Assembly: GCA_031550925.1 (NCBI GenBank)
Contig: JAVBOE010000025.1
Coordinates: 1-11,819, forward strand
Length of the DNA: 11,819 nucleotides
Direction: 5' to 3'
Source of the DNA: JAIRNF01 sp031550925
GTDB taxonomy: Bacteria > Bacteroidota > Bacteroidia > Bacteroidales > UBA932
Every line of letters starts with the position of its first letter. Position 1 is the first letter of the stretch. Under the pieces are notes generated by a model. It saw only the letters and a list, made by a program, of their open reading frames with translations, did not search any database and was not told the origin of the DNA. Both the position numbers and the translations under genes were made by a program. This document shows, one piece after another, positions 7,124 to 11,819 of the stretch.

Positions 7124-7570
7124 ATGGGTAAGATTTTTCAAGTACTATTCTGTTTTACTGTGATGTTGGCTTCTTTGGGTTGCAGTAAAGAAGAAAAGTC
7201 AAATAATATTCCTTATGTTAAGGTAGATTTTCGGTTTTATCCCTATACAACTGATAGCGAACTATCTGCTTACGGTGGGGTTAAAAAATTTGCTAATCAA
7301 GGATATAACAAAAATGGTGTATTTGTTTGCCAGTTCAGCATGACAGACGAGCCTGAATTTATGGCATTTGACGCGACCTGTCCGCTAGAGCAAGAATCGG
7401 GATTTAAATATTCATTAAACCAAGACCCGTCAAGTATTCTTAGGCTTAAATGTCCTAAATGCGGTACAATATTCGATCTTAACAACGAAGGTAGAGGTGG
7501 TGGTACATGGCTTACTCGTTATCCTATTAGACCTTTAGGGTATAAGACCTACTATCAGGTGTACAACTAA
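7124..7570 (+). CDS. Lipoprotein with a Rieske-like, histidine-lacking Cys motif
   Basis: A 148-residue predicted lipoprotein. Residues 1-20 are a type II signal peptide (FQVLFCFTVMLASLGC; lipobox ASLGC, acylated Cys20), so it is probably outer-membrane or periplasm-anchored. The second half resembles a Rieske [2Fe-2S] domain: C86-P-L, then about 23 residues on KCPKCGTIFDLNNEGRGGG (C110, C113). In true Rieske proteins the pattern is CxH...CxxH. Here the first His is Leu and the second is Cys, so standard two-Cys/two-His ligation is not possible. Similar small lipoproteins are, as I recall, common in Bacteroidales. The frame is open upstream with ATG at 7109 and TTG at 7103; I chose 7124 because of the promoter box. 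It is a single-gene unit divergent from greA, with its own terminator. Function unknown. Confidence 0.75.
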   Translation: MGKIFQVLFCFTVMLASLGCSKEEKSNNIPYVKVDFRFYPYTTDSELSAYGGVKKFANQGYNKNGVFVCQFSMTDEPEFMAFDATCPLEQESGFKYSLNQDPSSILRLKCPKCGTIFDLNNEGRGGGTWLTRYPIRPLGYKTYYQVYN

Positions 7571-7595
7571 AGGTAGGAAATGGAATAAAAAAGAT

Positions 7596-7624
7596 AAAAG
7601 AACAACAGCTATCCTTGTTCTTTT
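7596..7624 (+). terminator. Terminator after the lipoprotein gene
   Basis: A perfect 10-bp stem (AAAAGAACAA at 7596-7605 with TTGTTCTTTT at 7615-7624) has a 9-nt loop, and the T run forms the 3' stem end. It lies 25 bases after the stop codon and 46 before rubrerythrin. The stem is A+T-rich, so it may be leaky. Confidence 0.6.
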
Positions 7625-7670
7625 GTCCTAAAGTCTTTTGTCTGTTCATTAACTATAAATACATTTAACT

Positions 7671-8249
7671 ATGGAAAAAAGCGTAAAAGGAACAAAAACG
7701 GAGCAAAACCTGCTAAAGTCGTTTGCGGGCGAGTCGCAGGCATACCAACGTTATACGATGTTTGCCAAGCAAGCACGTAAAGAAGGCTACGAACAAATTG
7801 CGGCATTGTTCGAAGAAACAGCATCAGATGAGCAAAAACACGCTCAGGTATTTTTCGATTTTCTTGAAGGAGGACCGCTTGAAATTACTGCTACCTATCC
7901 TGCAGGTATTGTAGGTACTACGGCAGAAAACTTACAGCTGGCAGCAGATGGCGAGCACGAAGAGTGGGACGAACTGTACAGCGAATTTGCTAGAATTGCG
8001 GAAGAAGAAGGGTTTAAAAAAATCGCTTCGAAGTATAAGCTTATTGCTTCAGTAGAAAAGCGTCACGAAGAACGCTATCGTAAGCTGAAAGAAAACATTG
8101 AAAAAGAAATAGCCTTTAAGCGCGAAGGTGGTAAGAGATGGAAATGCCGTAAGTGCGGATACACTCTCGAAGGAGAGAAAGCGCCAAATGTTTGTCCGCT
8201 TTGCGAACATCCACAAGCATTCTTCGAAATATTGGCAGAGAACTTCTAG
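7671..8249 (+). CDS. rbr: Rubrerythrin (non-haem di-iron peroxidase)
   Basis: A 192-residue cytosolic NADH-linked hydrogen peroxide reductase used by anaerobes. Residues about 8-145 form the ferritin-like four-helix bundle. Di-iron ligands are E21 (AGESQAYQRY), E54 and H57 (EQKH), E95/E98 (DGEHEEWD) and E129 with H132 (EKRH). The C-terminal rubredoxin domain has C159-x2-C162-GY and C175-PL-C178 for one Fe. All key residues are present and the length is standard. The start at 7671 gives the normal MEKSVKGTKTEQNL. It is monocistronic. An IS1-type element begins 60 bases after the stop and has displaced the hairpin terminator now at 9168-9199. No exact TAnnTTTG box or PerR-like operator was recognised upstream. 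Confidence 0.96.
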   Translation: MEKSVKGTKTEQNLLKSFAGESQAYQRYTMFAKQARKEGYEQIAALFEETASDEQKHAQVFFDFLEGGPLEITATYPAGIVGTTAENLQLAADGEHEEWDELYSEFARIAEEEGFKKIASKYKLIASVEKRHEERYRKLKENIEKEIAFKREGGKRWKCRKCGYTLEGEKAPNVCPLCEHPQAFFEILAENF

Positions 8250-8265
8250 TAGAACAAAAAGCCCA

Positions 8266-8309
8266 CCCCAACCCTCCCAAAAGGAGAGGGAACACCCCCT
8301 CCTTTTGGG
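8266..8309. repeat. Left part of an intergenic palindrome split by the IS
   Basis: Left arm 8266-8290 (25 bp) and an AACA loop are intact. The right arm begins at 8295-8309 and continues after the IS at 9128-9137. Rejoined, the arms pair at 23 of 25 positions. Each arm is itself a small palindrome around CAAAA (CCCTCC/GGAGGG type), the same two-level design as the element at 6237-6300. In the uninterrupted state it would form a strong hairpin just after rubrerythrin. Confidence 0.7.
8297..8309. repeat. Left 13-bp direct repeat flanking the IS
   Basis: CCCTCCTTTTGGG directly abuts the left inverted repeat and is repeated exactly at 9115-9127, as expected for a target-site duplication. IS1-family duplications are usually 8-10 bp but can be longer, so 13 bp is at the long end. 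Confidence 0.8.
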
Positions 8310-8331
8310 CATTGTTAACATAATATAGTAA
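8310..8331 (+). repeat. Left terminal inverted repeat of the IS
   Basis: 22 bp identical to the reverse complement of 9093-9114. The two ends diverge straight after the shared GTAA. Confidence 0.85.
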
Positions 8332-8346
8332 GTTGTAAATTTATGC

Positions 8347-8354
8347 TATCTTTG
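8347..8354 (+). promoter_or_regulatory. Putative transposase promoter -7 box
   Basis: TATCTTTG matches TAnnTTTG and lies 22 bases before the transposase ATG inside the IS, so the element appears adapted to a Bacteroidota sigma factor. No well-spaced -33 box is seen. Confidence 0.45.
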
Positions 8355-8376
8355 CGGTATACCAACCCTCACCAGC

Positions 8377-8787
8377 ATGACAACAGACCAACCCAATCCG
8401 ATACGCTGTAGCCACTGTTCCGGCACAAGCTACCGCAAGAATGGCATCGTTAGCGGGGTACAGCGGTACTACTGCAAGGGCTGTGGGCGGAACTTTACCA
8501 CCAAGCCCAAGCGGATCGCCAACGAGCTAAAGGCATTCGCCGTAATGCTCTACCTGAACAACATGGGAATTCGAAAAATCGCCAAGGTGGTGGGCGTTAG
8601 CCCTCCAGCGGTCCTGCGGTGGATCCGCAACGCACACCGCAAGCTGCCGGTGGAGCAACGTATAGCCACAGGTAGCGAGCCGGATATCGTGGAGCTGGAC
8701 GAAATTTACACGTACATTAAAAAAACAGAACCGTATGCTCGTATGGACTGCTTATTCTCGAAGGCAAAAGCGCGTTGTTGCCGCTGA
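8377..8787 (+). CDS. IS1-family transposase, N-terminal frame (InsA-like)
   Basis: 136 residues as written. A four-Cys zinc finger (C11-x2-C14, C33-x2-C36) with the typical RYYCKGCGRNFT is followed by a helix-turn-helix at about 64-90 (IRKIAKVVGVSPPAVLRWI). ELDEIYTYI follows, with the first catalytic Asp at D108. Homology ends after I114-K-K at an A7 run (8719-8725). Residues 117-136 (TEPYARMDCLFSK...) are out-of-frame sequence before a TGA. The rest of the catalytic domain is in the +1 frame at 8735-9109. A single +1 shift, or an A6/A9 tract, would give one protein of about 243-244 residues, close to InsAB'. Either recoding makes the full enzyme, or this copy is frameshifted. Confidence 0.85.
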   Translation: MTTDQPNPIRCSHCSGTSYRKNGIVSGVQRYYCKGCGRNFTTKPKRIANELKAFAVMLYLNNMGIRKIAKVVGVSPPAVLRWIRNAHRKLPVEQRIATGSEPDIVELDEIYTYIKKTEPYARMDCLFSKAKARCCR

Positions 8788-9109
8788 GCTAGGTGATGAA
8801 GGCGTGCGGTCAGCCATCCGCATCTACCAAAAAGCGAAGGATCAAGTCGGCAGCATTGCTCACCTCTACACGGATGCCAACAGCTGCTATGGACAGGCGT
8901 TCAAGCACGTTCCGGAACCCCATACGATAACCAAGGCACAAACGCACCTGATTGAAAGCTCCAACAGCAGCATTCGGGACAACCTTGCGAGGTTTAACAG
9001 GAAAACTAAGCGCTACTCAAAAACCTTGGAGATGCTGCGTATCACCATCGACCTGTTTCTGAACAGGCACTTGTTCGAGTTTAAGTATAAAATTACTATA
9101 TTATGTTAA
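8735..9109 (+). CDS. IS1-family transposase, C-terminal catalytic frame (InsB'-like)
   Basis: This frame carries the rest of the DDE nuclease: WTAYSRRQKRVVAAELGD, then the second Asp (D47 in LYTDANSCYG) and the Glu (E74 in HLIESSNSSIRDNLARFNRK), followed by RYSKTLEM as in IS1 InsB. The ATG at 8735 is only the first Met in frame. Meaningful homology begins upstream at the A7 run (KKQNRM), so this part is probably made only as a fusion with the N-terminal frame. The TAA stop at 9107-9109 lies within the right inverted repeat, a compact arrangement usual in IS elements. Confidence 0.85.
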   Translation: MLVWTAYSRRQKRVVAAELGDEGVRSAIRIYQKAKDQVGSIAHLYTDANSCYGQAFKHVPEPHTITKAQTHLIESSNSSIRDNLARFNRKTKRYSKTLEMLRITIDLFLNRHLFEFKYKITILC

Positions 9110-9114
9110 CAATG
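9093..9114 (-). repeat. Right terminal inverted repeat of the IS
   Basis: Perfect 22-bp reverse complement of 8310-8331. It includes the transposase stop codon. Confidence 0.85.
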
Positions 9115-9127
9115 CCCTCCTTTTGGG
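9115..9127. repeat. Right 13-bp direct repeat flanking the IS
   Basis: CCCTCCTTTTGGG, identical to 8297-8309. It is followed by AGGGCTGGGG (9128-9137), the remainder of the split palindrome's right arm. Confidence 0.8.
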
Positions 9128-9167
9128 AGGGCTGGGGAGAGGCTCCTTCCAATATTTATTTTAAGTT

Positions 9168-9205
9168 AAGTCTGATAGAGCAGTAGTTCTATCAGACTTT
9201 TGTTT
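9168..9205 (+). terminator. Terminator, probably the original one for rubrerythrin
   Basis: A perfect 12-bp stem (AAGTCTGATAGA at 9168-9179 with its complement at 9188-9199) has an 8-nt loop and leads into TTGTTTT. Removing the IS and one direct repeat would place it about 100 bases after the rubrerythrin stop. It now also ends transcription leaving the IS. Confidence 0.75.
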
Positions 9206-9217
9206 TATAATAATATT

Positions 9218-9225
9218 TACTTTTG
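9218..9225 (+). promoter_or_regulatory. Putative promoter -7 box for the DUF2461-phosphoesterase-ArfB cluster
   Basis: TACTTTTG matches TAnnTTTG, just after the terminator and about 100 bases before the first ATG. A TTTG at 9199-9202 is a candidate -33 box, but the 15-base gap is short. Confidence 0.4.
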
Positions 9226-9327
9226 CCATAAGAGGGAGAATAGATGGTTTGAATGGTTTAAGAAGTTTAAATTATGGTGCTTTGCCTCTTTTCATTATTA
9301 CATTTACATATTTGCATATTATCAATT

Positions 9328-10005
9328 ATGATACAGAAGGCTACACTGCAGTTCTTAAAAGAGCTGAAAAAAAATAACTACCGCGAATGGTTTAACGAGA
9401 ATAAGCCACGCTACGAAGCCGCAAAAGAAAATGTTATTGAAGTGGTTGGCGAGCTGATTAAAGAGGTAAATAAGTTTGAGCCGACAATGGGCTACCCTGA
9501 ACCTAAAAAATCTCTTTTCCGCATTTATCGTGATGTACGTTTTTCTAAAAACAAGGAACCATACAAAACGAATATGGGAGCCATGATTGGGCCGGAAACG
9601 AATGCCAAAATGCTTAGGTCTTCATACTATATGCATATAGAACCCGGTGCTAGCTTCGTGTCTTGCGGGGTATATATGCCGCATCCTCCTATTGTAAAGG
9701 CAGTACGTACGGCTATTGACGAGGATTTTGAGACGCTTAACGCCATTGTAAGTAATAAAACATTCAAAGCTTTGCTTGGAGATTTAGTGCGCGATGAAGA
9801 TGCGCTACAACGTGTACCTCCCGGTTTTGATAAGAACTCGCCTGCTGCCGAATATCTAAAGCTGAAACACTTTTACGTTTTTCATCCTTTTACCGATAAT
9901 GAGCTGATGAGCGGAGATTTTGTGAAAAACGCGGCGAAAATGTTTAAGGCGGCAAAGCCCTTAAACGATTGGCTGAACGCCGTTATAGAAGATGTTGAAT
10001 TATAA
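9328..10005 (+). CDS. DUF2461 (TIGR02453) family protein
   Basis: A 225-residue soluble protein of a widespread family with no settled function. Family landmarks are visible: the N-terminal FLKELKKNNYREWFNENKPRYEAAKE, the central FRIYRDVRFSKNKEPYKTNMGA at about 62-84, and the YMHIEPGASFVSCGVYMP strand pair at about 100-117. No catalytic motif is evident. I chose the ATG at 9328 (MIQKATLQFL), which matches the family start; the in-frame ATG at 9274 adds 18 hydrophobic residues unlike the family. It leads a plus-strand cluster, with the phosphoesterase starting 9 bases after its stop. The partnership could be only transcriptional. Confidence 0.88.
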   Translation: MIQKATLQFLKELKKNNYREWFNENKPRYEAAKENVIEVVGELIKEVNKFEPTMGYPEPKKSLFRIYRDVRFSKNKEPYKTNMGAMIGPETNAKMLRSSYYMHIEPGASFVSCGVYMPHPPIVKAVRTAIDEDFETLNAIVSNKTFKALLGDLVRDEDALQRVPPGFDKNSPAAEYLKLKHFYVFHPFTDNELMSGDFVKNAAKMFKAAKPLNDWLNAVIEDVEL

Positions 10006-10014
10006 TTTACGGCT

Positions 10015-11187
10015 ATGAGCAGCCACCGTATCCGAAAAATCGAAGCTCTTATGTTTATTGTTATACTATTAATTTTTGTAGTTGCCTGTACCTATGTTTT
10101 TATAAGAGGTTGGCAGGCATTACCCGCCATGCTTAGCGTACGAATTATTTATACAACGCTTTTTGTCTTTTTGACTTTTGGATACATTCTGGCGTTTATC
10201 TTTCGTAAGTCGCTGCCCGAATGGTTTACCAACTTTATCGGTGTTGTAGGCCCTACATGGATGATTGCCATTCTTTATTTATTCATGGCGGTTCTGCTAA
10301 TCGACTTATTTCGGTTGGCCAACCATTGGTTGCACTTCTTTCCATCATGGGTGACGGCAGATTACGCTAAAACAAAACTGATAATGTTTTTCTCGGTTAT
10401 CGGAATAATTTCTGTTGTCTTTTTATGGGGGTACTATAAGTTCACGCATCCCACAATAAATGAGCTGGAGGTGAGGGTACATAAATCCGCAATGGGTGGT
10501 AAAAAAGAGCTGCGCGTTGTTATGGCCAGCGACTTGCACTTAGGAAATATTATCGGCAAAAACCGACTGGCAAAATTTGTAGAGCTGATTAATGCTCAAA
10601 ATCCCGATATCATTTTATTATCGGGAGATGTTGTGGACGGAGATGTACGTCCTGTTATCGCAAAAAATATGCACGAAGAGCTATTGCGCTTGCAAGCTCC
10701 AATGGGTGTATTTGCTGTGCTTGGTAACCATGAATATATTGGTACATATAGCGGAGAGAAAATAGAGACTACTATTGCATATCTGCAAAAATCGGGCATA
10801 CACATGCTGCAAGATGATGTCTTAAACGTGAGTAGCAACCTTACAATAGTTGGCAGGGATGATAGGTCAAATCATAACCGGAAAGAGCTGCAAGAACTGA
10901 CAGATAGTTTAGATAAGCAGCGTACAATTATACTTCTCGACCATCAACCTTACCATTTAGAGCAAGCCGAAGAATGCGGAGTTGACCTTATGCTTAGCGG
11001 ACATACCCATAATGGGCAGGTATGGCCTATCTCTTGCATTGTTGGTAACATGTACGAAGTAGCGCAAGGCTACAAACAGAAAGGCAATACCAATGTTTAT
11101 GTTTCGGCAGGCTTGGGGTTATGGGGACCTCCGTTCAGAATCGGGACAGAGTCGGAGCTATTGGTGGTTACGCTAATTTTTGACTAG
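10015..11187 (+). CDS. Membrane-anchored calcineurin-like metallophosphoesterase
   Basis: A 390-residue protein with about four N-terminal membrane helices (about 12-30, 43-63, 83-100, 120-140) and then a binuclear-metal phosphoesterase domain (about 163-390). Metal ligands are in SDLHLG (D173, H175), LSGDVVDGD (D205), LGNHEY (N238, H239), LLDHQPY (H310) and LSGHTHNGQ (H330, H332), so the active site is complete. The architecture resembles YkuE/YaeI-type enzymes, some of which act on lipid pyrophosphates such as UDP-diacylglucosamine, but the substrate here cannot be read from sequence. It starts 9 bases after the DUF2461 stop and is followed after 6 bases by arfB, so the three probably share a transcript. 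Confidence 0.92.
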   Translation: MSSHRIRKIEALMFIVILLIFVVACTYVFIRGWQALPAMLSVRIIYTTLFVFLTFGYILAFIFRKSLPEWFTNFIGVVGPTWMIAILYLFMAVLLIDLFRLANHWLHFFPSWVTADYAKTKLIMFFSVIGIISVVFLWGYYKFTHPTINELEVRVHKSAMGGKKELRVVMASDLHLGNIIGKNRLAKFVELINAQNPDIILLSGDVVDGDVRPVIAKNMHEELLRLQAPMGVFAVLGNHEYIGTYSGEKIETTIAYLQKSGIHMLQDDVLNVSSNLTIVGRDDRSNHNRKELQELTDSLDKQRTIILLDHQPYHLEQAEECGVDLMLSGHTHNGQVWPISCIVGNMYEVAQGYKQKGNTNVYVSAGLGLWGPPFRIGTESELLVVTLIFD

Positions 11188-11193
11188 TGCAAG

Positions 11194-11601
11194 ATGGCTA
11201 ATGTTGATAAGGAAGCCTTTGCTCAAGAATGTACATTTAAAACCTCACGGAGTGGGGGCAAAGGTGGTCAGAATGTAAATAAGGTAGAGACTAAAGTAGA
11301 GCTGCTTTTCGATATTAACGCATCTGCTCTTTTTACCGATGAGCAAAAAGAAATCTTGCTTAATAAGCTAGTAGCACGAATTATAGACGGAGGTGTTTTG
11401 CAGCTAACAGCCGACAATGAACGCTCGCAGCTAAAGAATAAGGAGCTTGCCATAGCTAAAGCAATAGAGCTGATCCAAAAAGCGCTTAAGCCAAGAAAGC
11501 CCCGAAAGGCAACCAGACCAACCCTTGAGTCAATAGAAAAACGGCTATCCGATAAGCAGCTGAAATCAATGAAAAAACAGCTGCGCAAACGAATGTTTTA
11601 G
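11194..11601 (+). CDS. arfB: ArfB-type alternative ribosome-rescue factor / peptidyl-tRNA hydrolase
   Basis: A 135-residue relative of class I release factors without codon-recognition domains. The catalytic GGQ is at 24-26 in SRSGGKGGQNVNKVETKVEL. Residues about 100-135 form the lysine/arginine-rich tail (KPRKPRKATRPT...KKQLRKRMF) that in ArfB (YaeJ) enters the empty mRNA channel of stalled ribosomes. Together these mark it as a factor that frees peptides from ribosomes lacking a stop codon, not as a truncated RF1/RF2. Length is close to E. coli ArfB (140). The start follows the phosphoesterase stop by 6 bases, suggesting coupling. A large perfect palindrome follows its stop. Confidence 0.92.
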   Translation: MANVDKEAFAQECTFKTSRSGGKGGQNVNKVETKVELLFDINASALFTDEQKEILLNKLVARIIDGGVLQLTADNERSQLKNKELAIAKAIELIQKALKPRKPRKATRPTLESIEKRLSDKQLKSMKKQLRKRMF

Positions 11602-11624
11602 AGAATTTTTCCAATCTTTCAGTG

Positions 11625-11660
11625 TAGCATTAAAGTTTTAAATTTAAAACTTTAATGCTA
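11625..11660. terminator. Perfect 36-bp palindrome, probable bidirectional terminator
   Basis: The 18-bp left half, TAGCATTAAAGTTTTAAA, is exactly complementary to the right half. It lies 23 bases after the arfB stop and would fold to a long A+T-rich hairpin. It has only a short, interrupted T-rich tail (TATTTAATT), so termination by this alone is plausible but not certain. It also lies just beyond the end of the minus-strand IS fragment at the window edge. Confidence 0.55.
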
Positions 11661-11678
11661 TATTTAATTATAAATATA

Positions 11679-11819
11679 ACCCGTAGTGCATTTAGGCGAT
11701 ACAAGTTTTTAAGTTGTTAATATTCTTGCTGCTCAACTTGTTTATCCACTGTATTACGGTTAACGCTAGTATTTTAGATAGTATTCTGTTTTTAAACCCA
11801 TCGAACGACTTCGCATAGC
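11679..11819 (-). mobile_element. End of a second insertion sequence, cut by the window edge
   Basis: A transposase C-terminus (11692-11817, minus) is followed 9 bases after the stop codon's last base by an ACCC that could be the outer tip of an inverted repeat starting ACCCGTAGTGCATTTAGG. IS982-family ends often begin ACCC. The other end is outside the window, so the boundary is inferred. Confidence 0.4.
11692..11819 (-). CDS. Partial transposase C-terminus, IS982-like
   Basis: Forty-one codons are open from the right edge to a TAA at 11692-11694 (minus). The peptide contains AKSFDGFKNRILSKILALT, then VIQWINKL and ending NINNLKTCIA. The pattern 'AKSF-GFK-RILSKI-A-T--Q-IN------INN-K' is what I recall from C-termini of Bacteroidota IS982-family DDE transposases. 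The N-terminal part and catalytic residues are outside the window, so completeness cannot be judged. Confidence 0.55.
   Translation of the reverse strand, partial: YAKSFDGFKNRILSKILALTVIQWINKLSSKNINNLKTCIA

Larger units (their letters stand above)
8310..9114 (+). mobile_element. IS1-family insertion sequence, 805 bp
   Basis: The ends are perfect 22-bp inverted repeats: 8310-8331 starts CATTGTTAACATAATATAG, and 9093-9114 is its reverse complement. They are bordered by 13-bp direct repeats. Inside is a two-frame transposase with an N-terminal zinc finger and an IS1-type DDE domain. Length, ends and protein fit the IS1 family (about 740-1180 bp). The coding part is visibly richer in G+C than the genes around it, which suggests arrival from elsewhere. 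It has inserted in the right arm of a palindrome downstream of rubrerythrin. Perfect ends and perfect direct repeats suggest a recent insertion. Confidence 0.9.

Noticed and set aside
8049..8328. Open frames on both strands across the rubrerythrin 3' end and the palindrome
   Set aside because: They overlap a clear rubrerythrin gene in other frames and translate the C-rich repeat into low-complexity residues; no family likeness.
9274..9327. Upstream extension of the DUF2461 protein, looking like a hydrophobic leader
   Set aside because: The 18 residues are cysteine- and leucine-rich by chance in A+T-rich leader DNA; the family starts at the MIQKATLQFL Met and is cytosolic.
11194..11601. Calling the 135-residue GGQ protein a fragment of RF2
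   Set aside because: It has its own start, a GGQ at residues 24-26 and the long basic tail of ArfB, with no codon-recognition domain expected.

Overview
The window looks like a chromosomal segment from a member of the Bacteroidota, most likely order Bacteroidales. The evidence is a FecI/FecR-type sigma/anti-sigma pair beside carboxypeptidase-regulatory-domain (CarboxypepD_reg-like) and STN proteins, an A+T-leaning genome, weak Shine-Dalgarno sites, and several upstream boxes matching the Bacteroidota -7 consensus TAnnTTTG (before prfA, greA, the lipoprotein gene, the IS transposase and the DUF2461 gene). Species cannot be told from the sequence.

Layout. Bases 1-94 hold the end of a plus-strand reading frame that resembles a transposase C-terminus. 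It runs into a bidirectional terminator shared with convergent prfA (release factor 1, minus strand). Next is a four-gene minus-strand operon (5581 down to 1324): a secreted regulatory-domain protein, an ECF sigma factor, a FecR-like anti-sigma factor, and a second secreted protein that carries an STN signalling domain but no TonB-dependent barrel. The first and last genes are paralogues flanking the regulatory pair. This is the most interesting gene set here: a possible cell-surface signalling unit without a classical TonB transducer.

Housekeeping genes follow on the minus strand: a HIT-family protein and greA. They are separated by a MITE-like palindromic element and the greA terminator. 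Divergent from greA is a small lipoprotein with a degenerate Rieske-like cysteine pattern, then rubrerythrin for peroxide defence. An 805-bp IS1-family element (8310-9114) lies just after rubrerythrin. It has 22-bp perfect inverted repeats and 13-bp flanking direct repeats, and it has split an intergenic palindrome, moving rubrerythrin away from its likely terminator. Its transposase is in two frames.

The right part is a tight plus-strand cluster: a DUF2461 protein, a membrane-anchored calcineurin-like metallophosphoesterase and an ArfB-type ribosome-rescue hydrolase, ending at a perfect 36-bp palindrome. The last about 140 bases hold the end of another IS (IS982-like transposase C-terminus, minus strand), cut by the window edge. 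Three transposase traces in 12 kb suggest an IS-rich genome.
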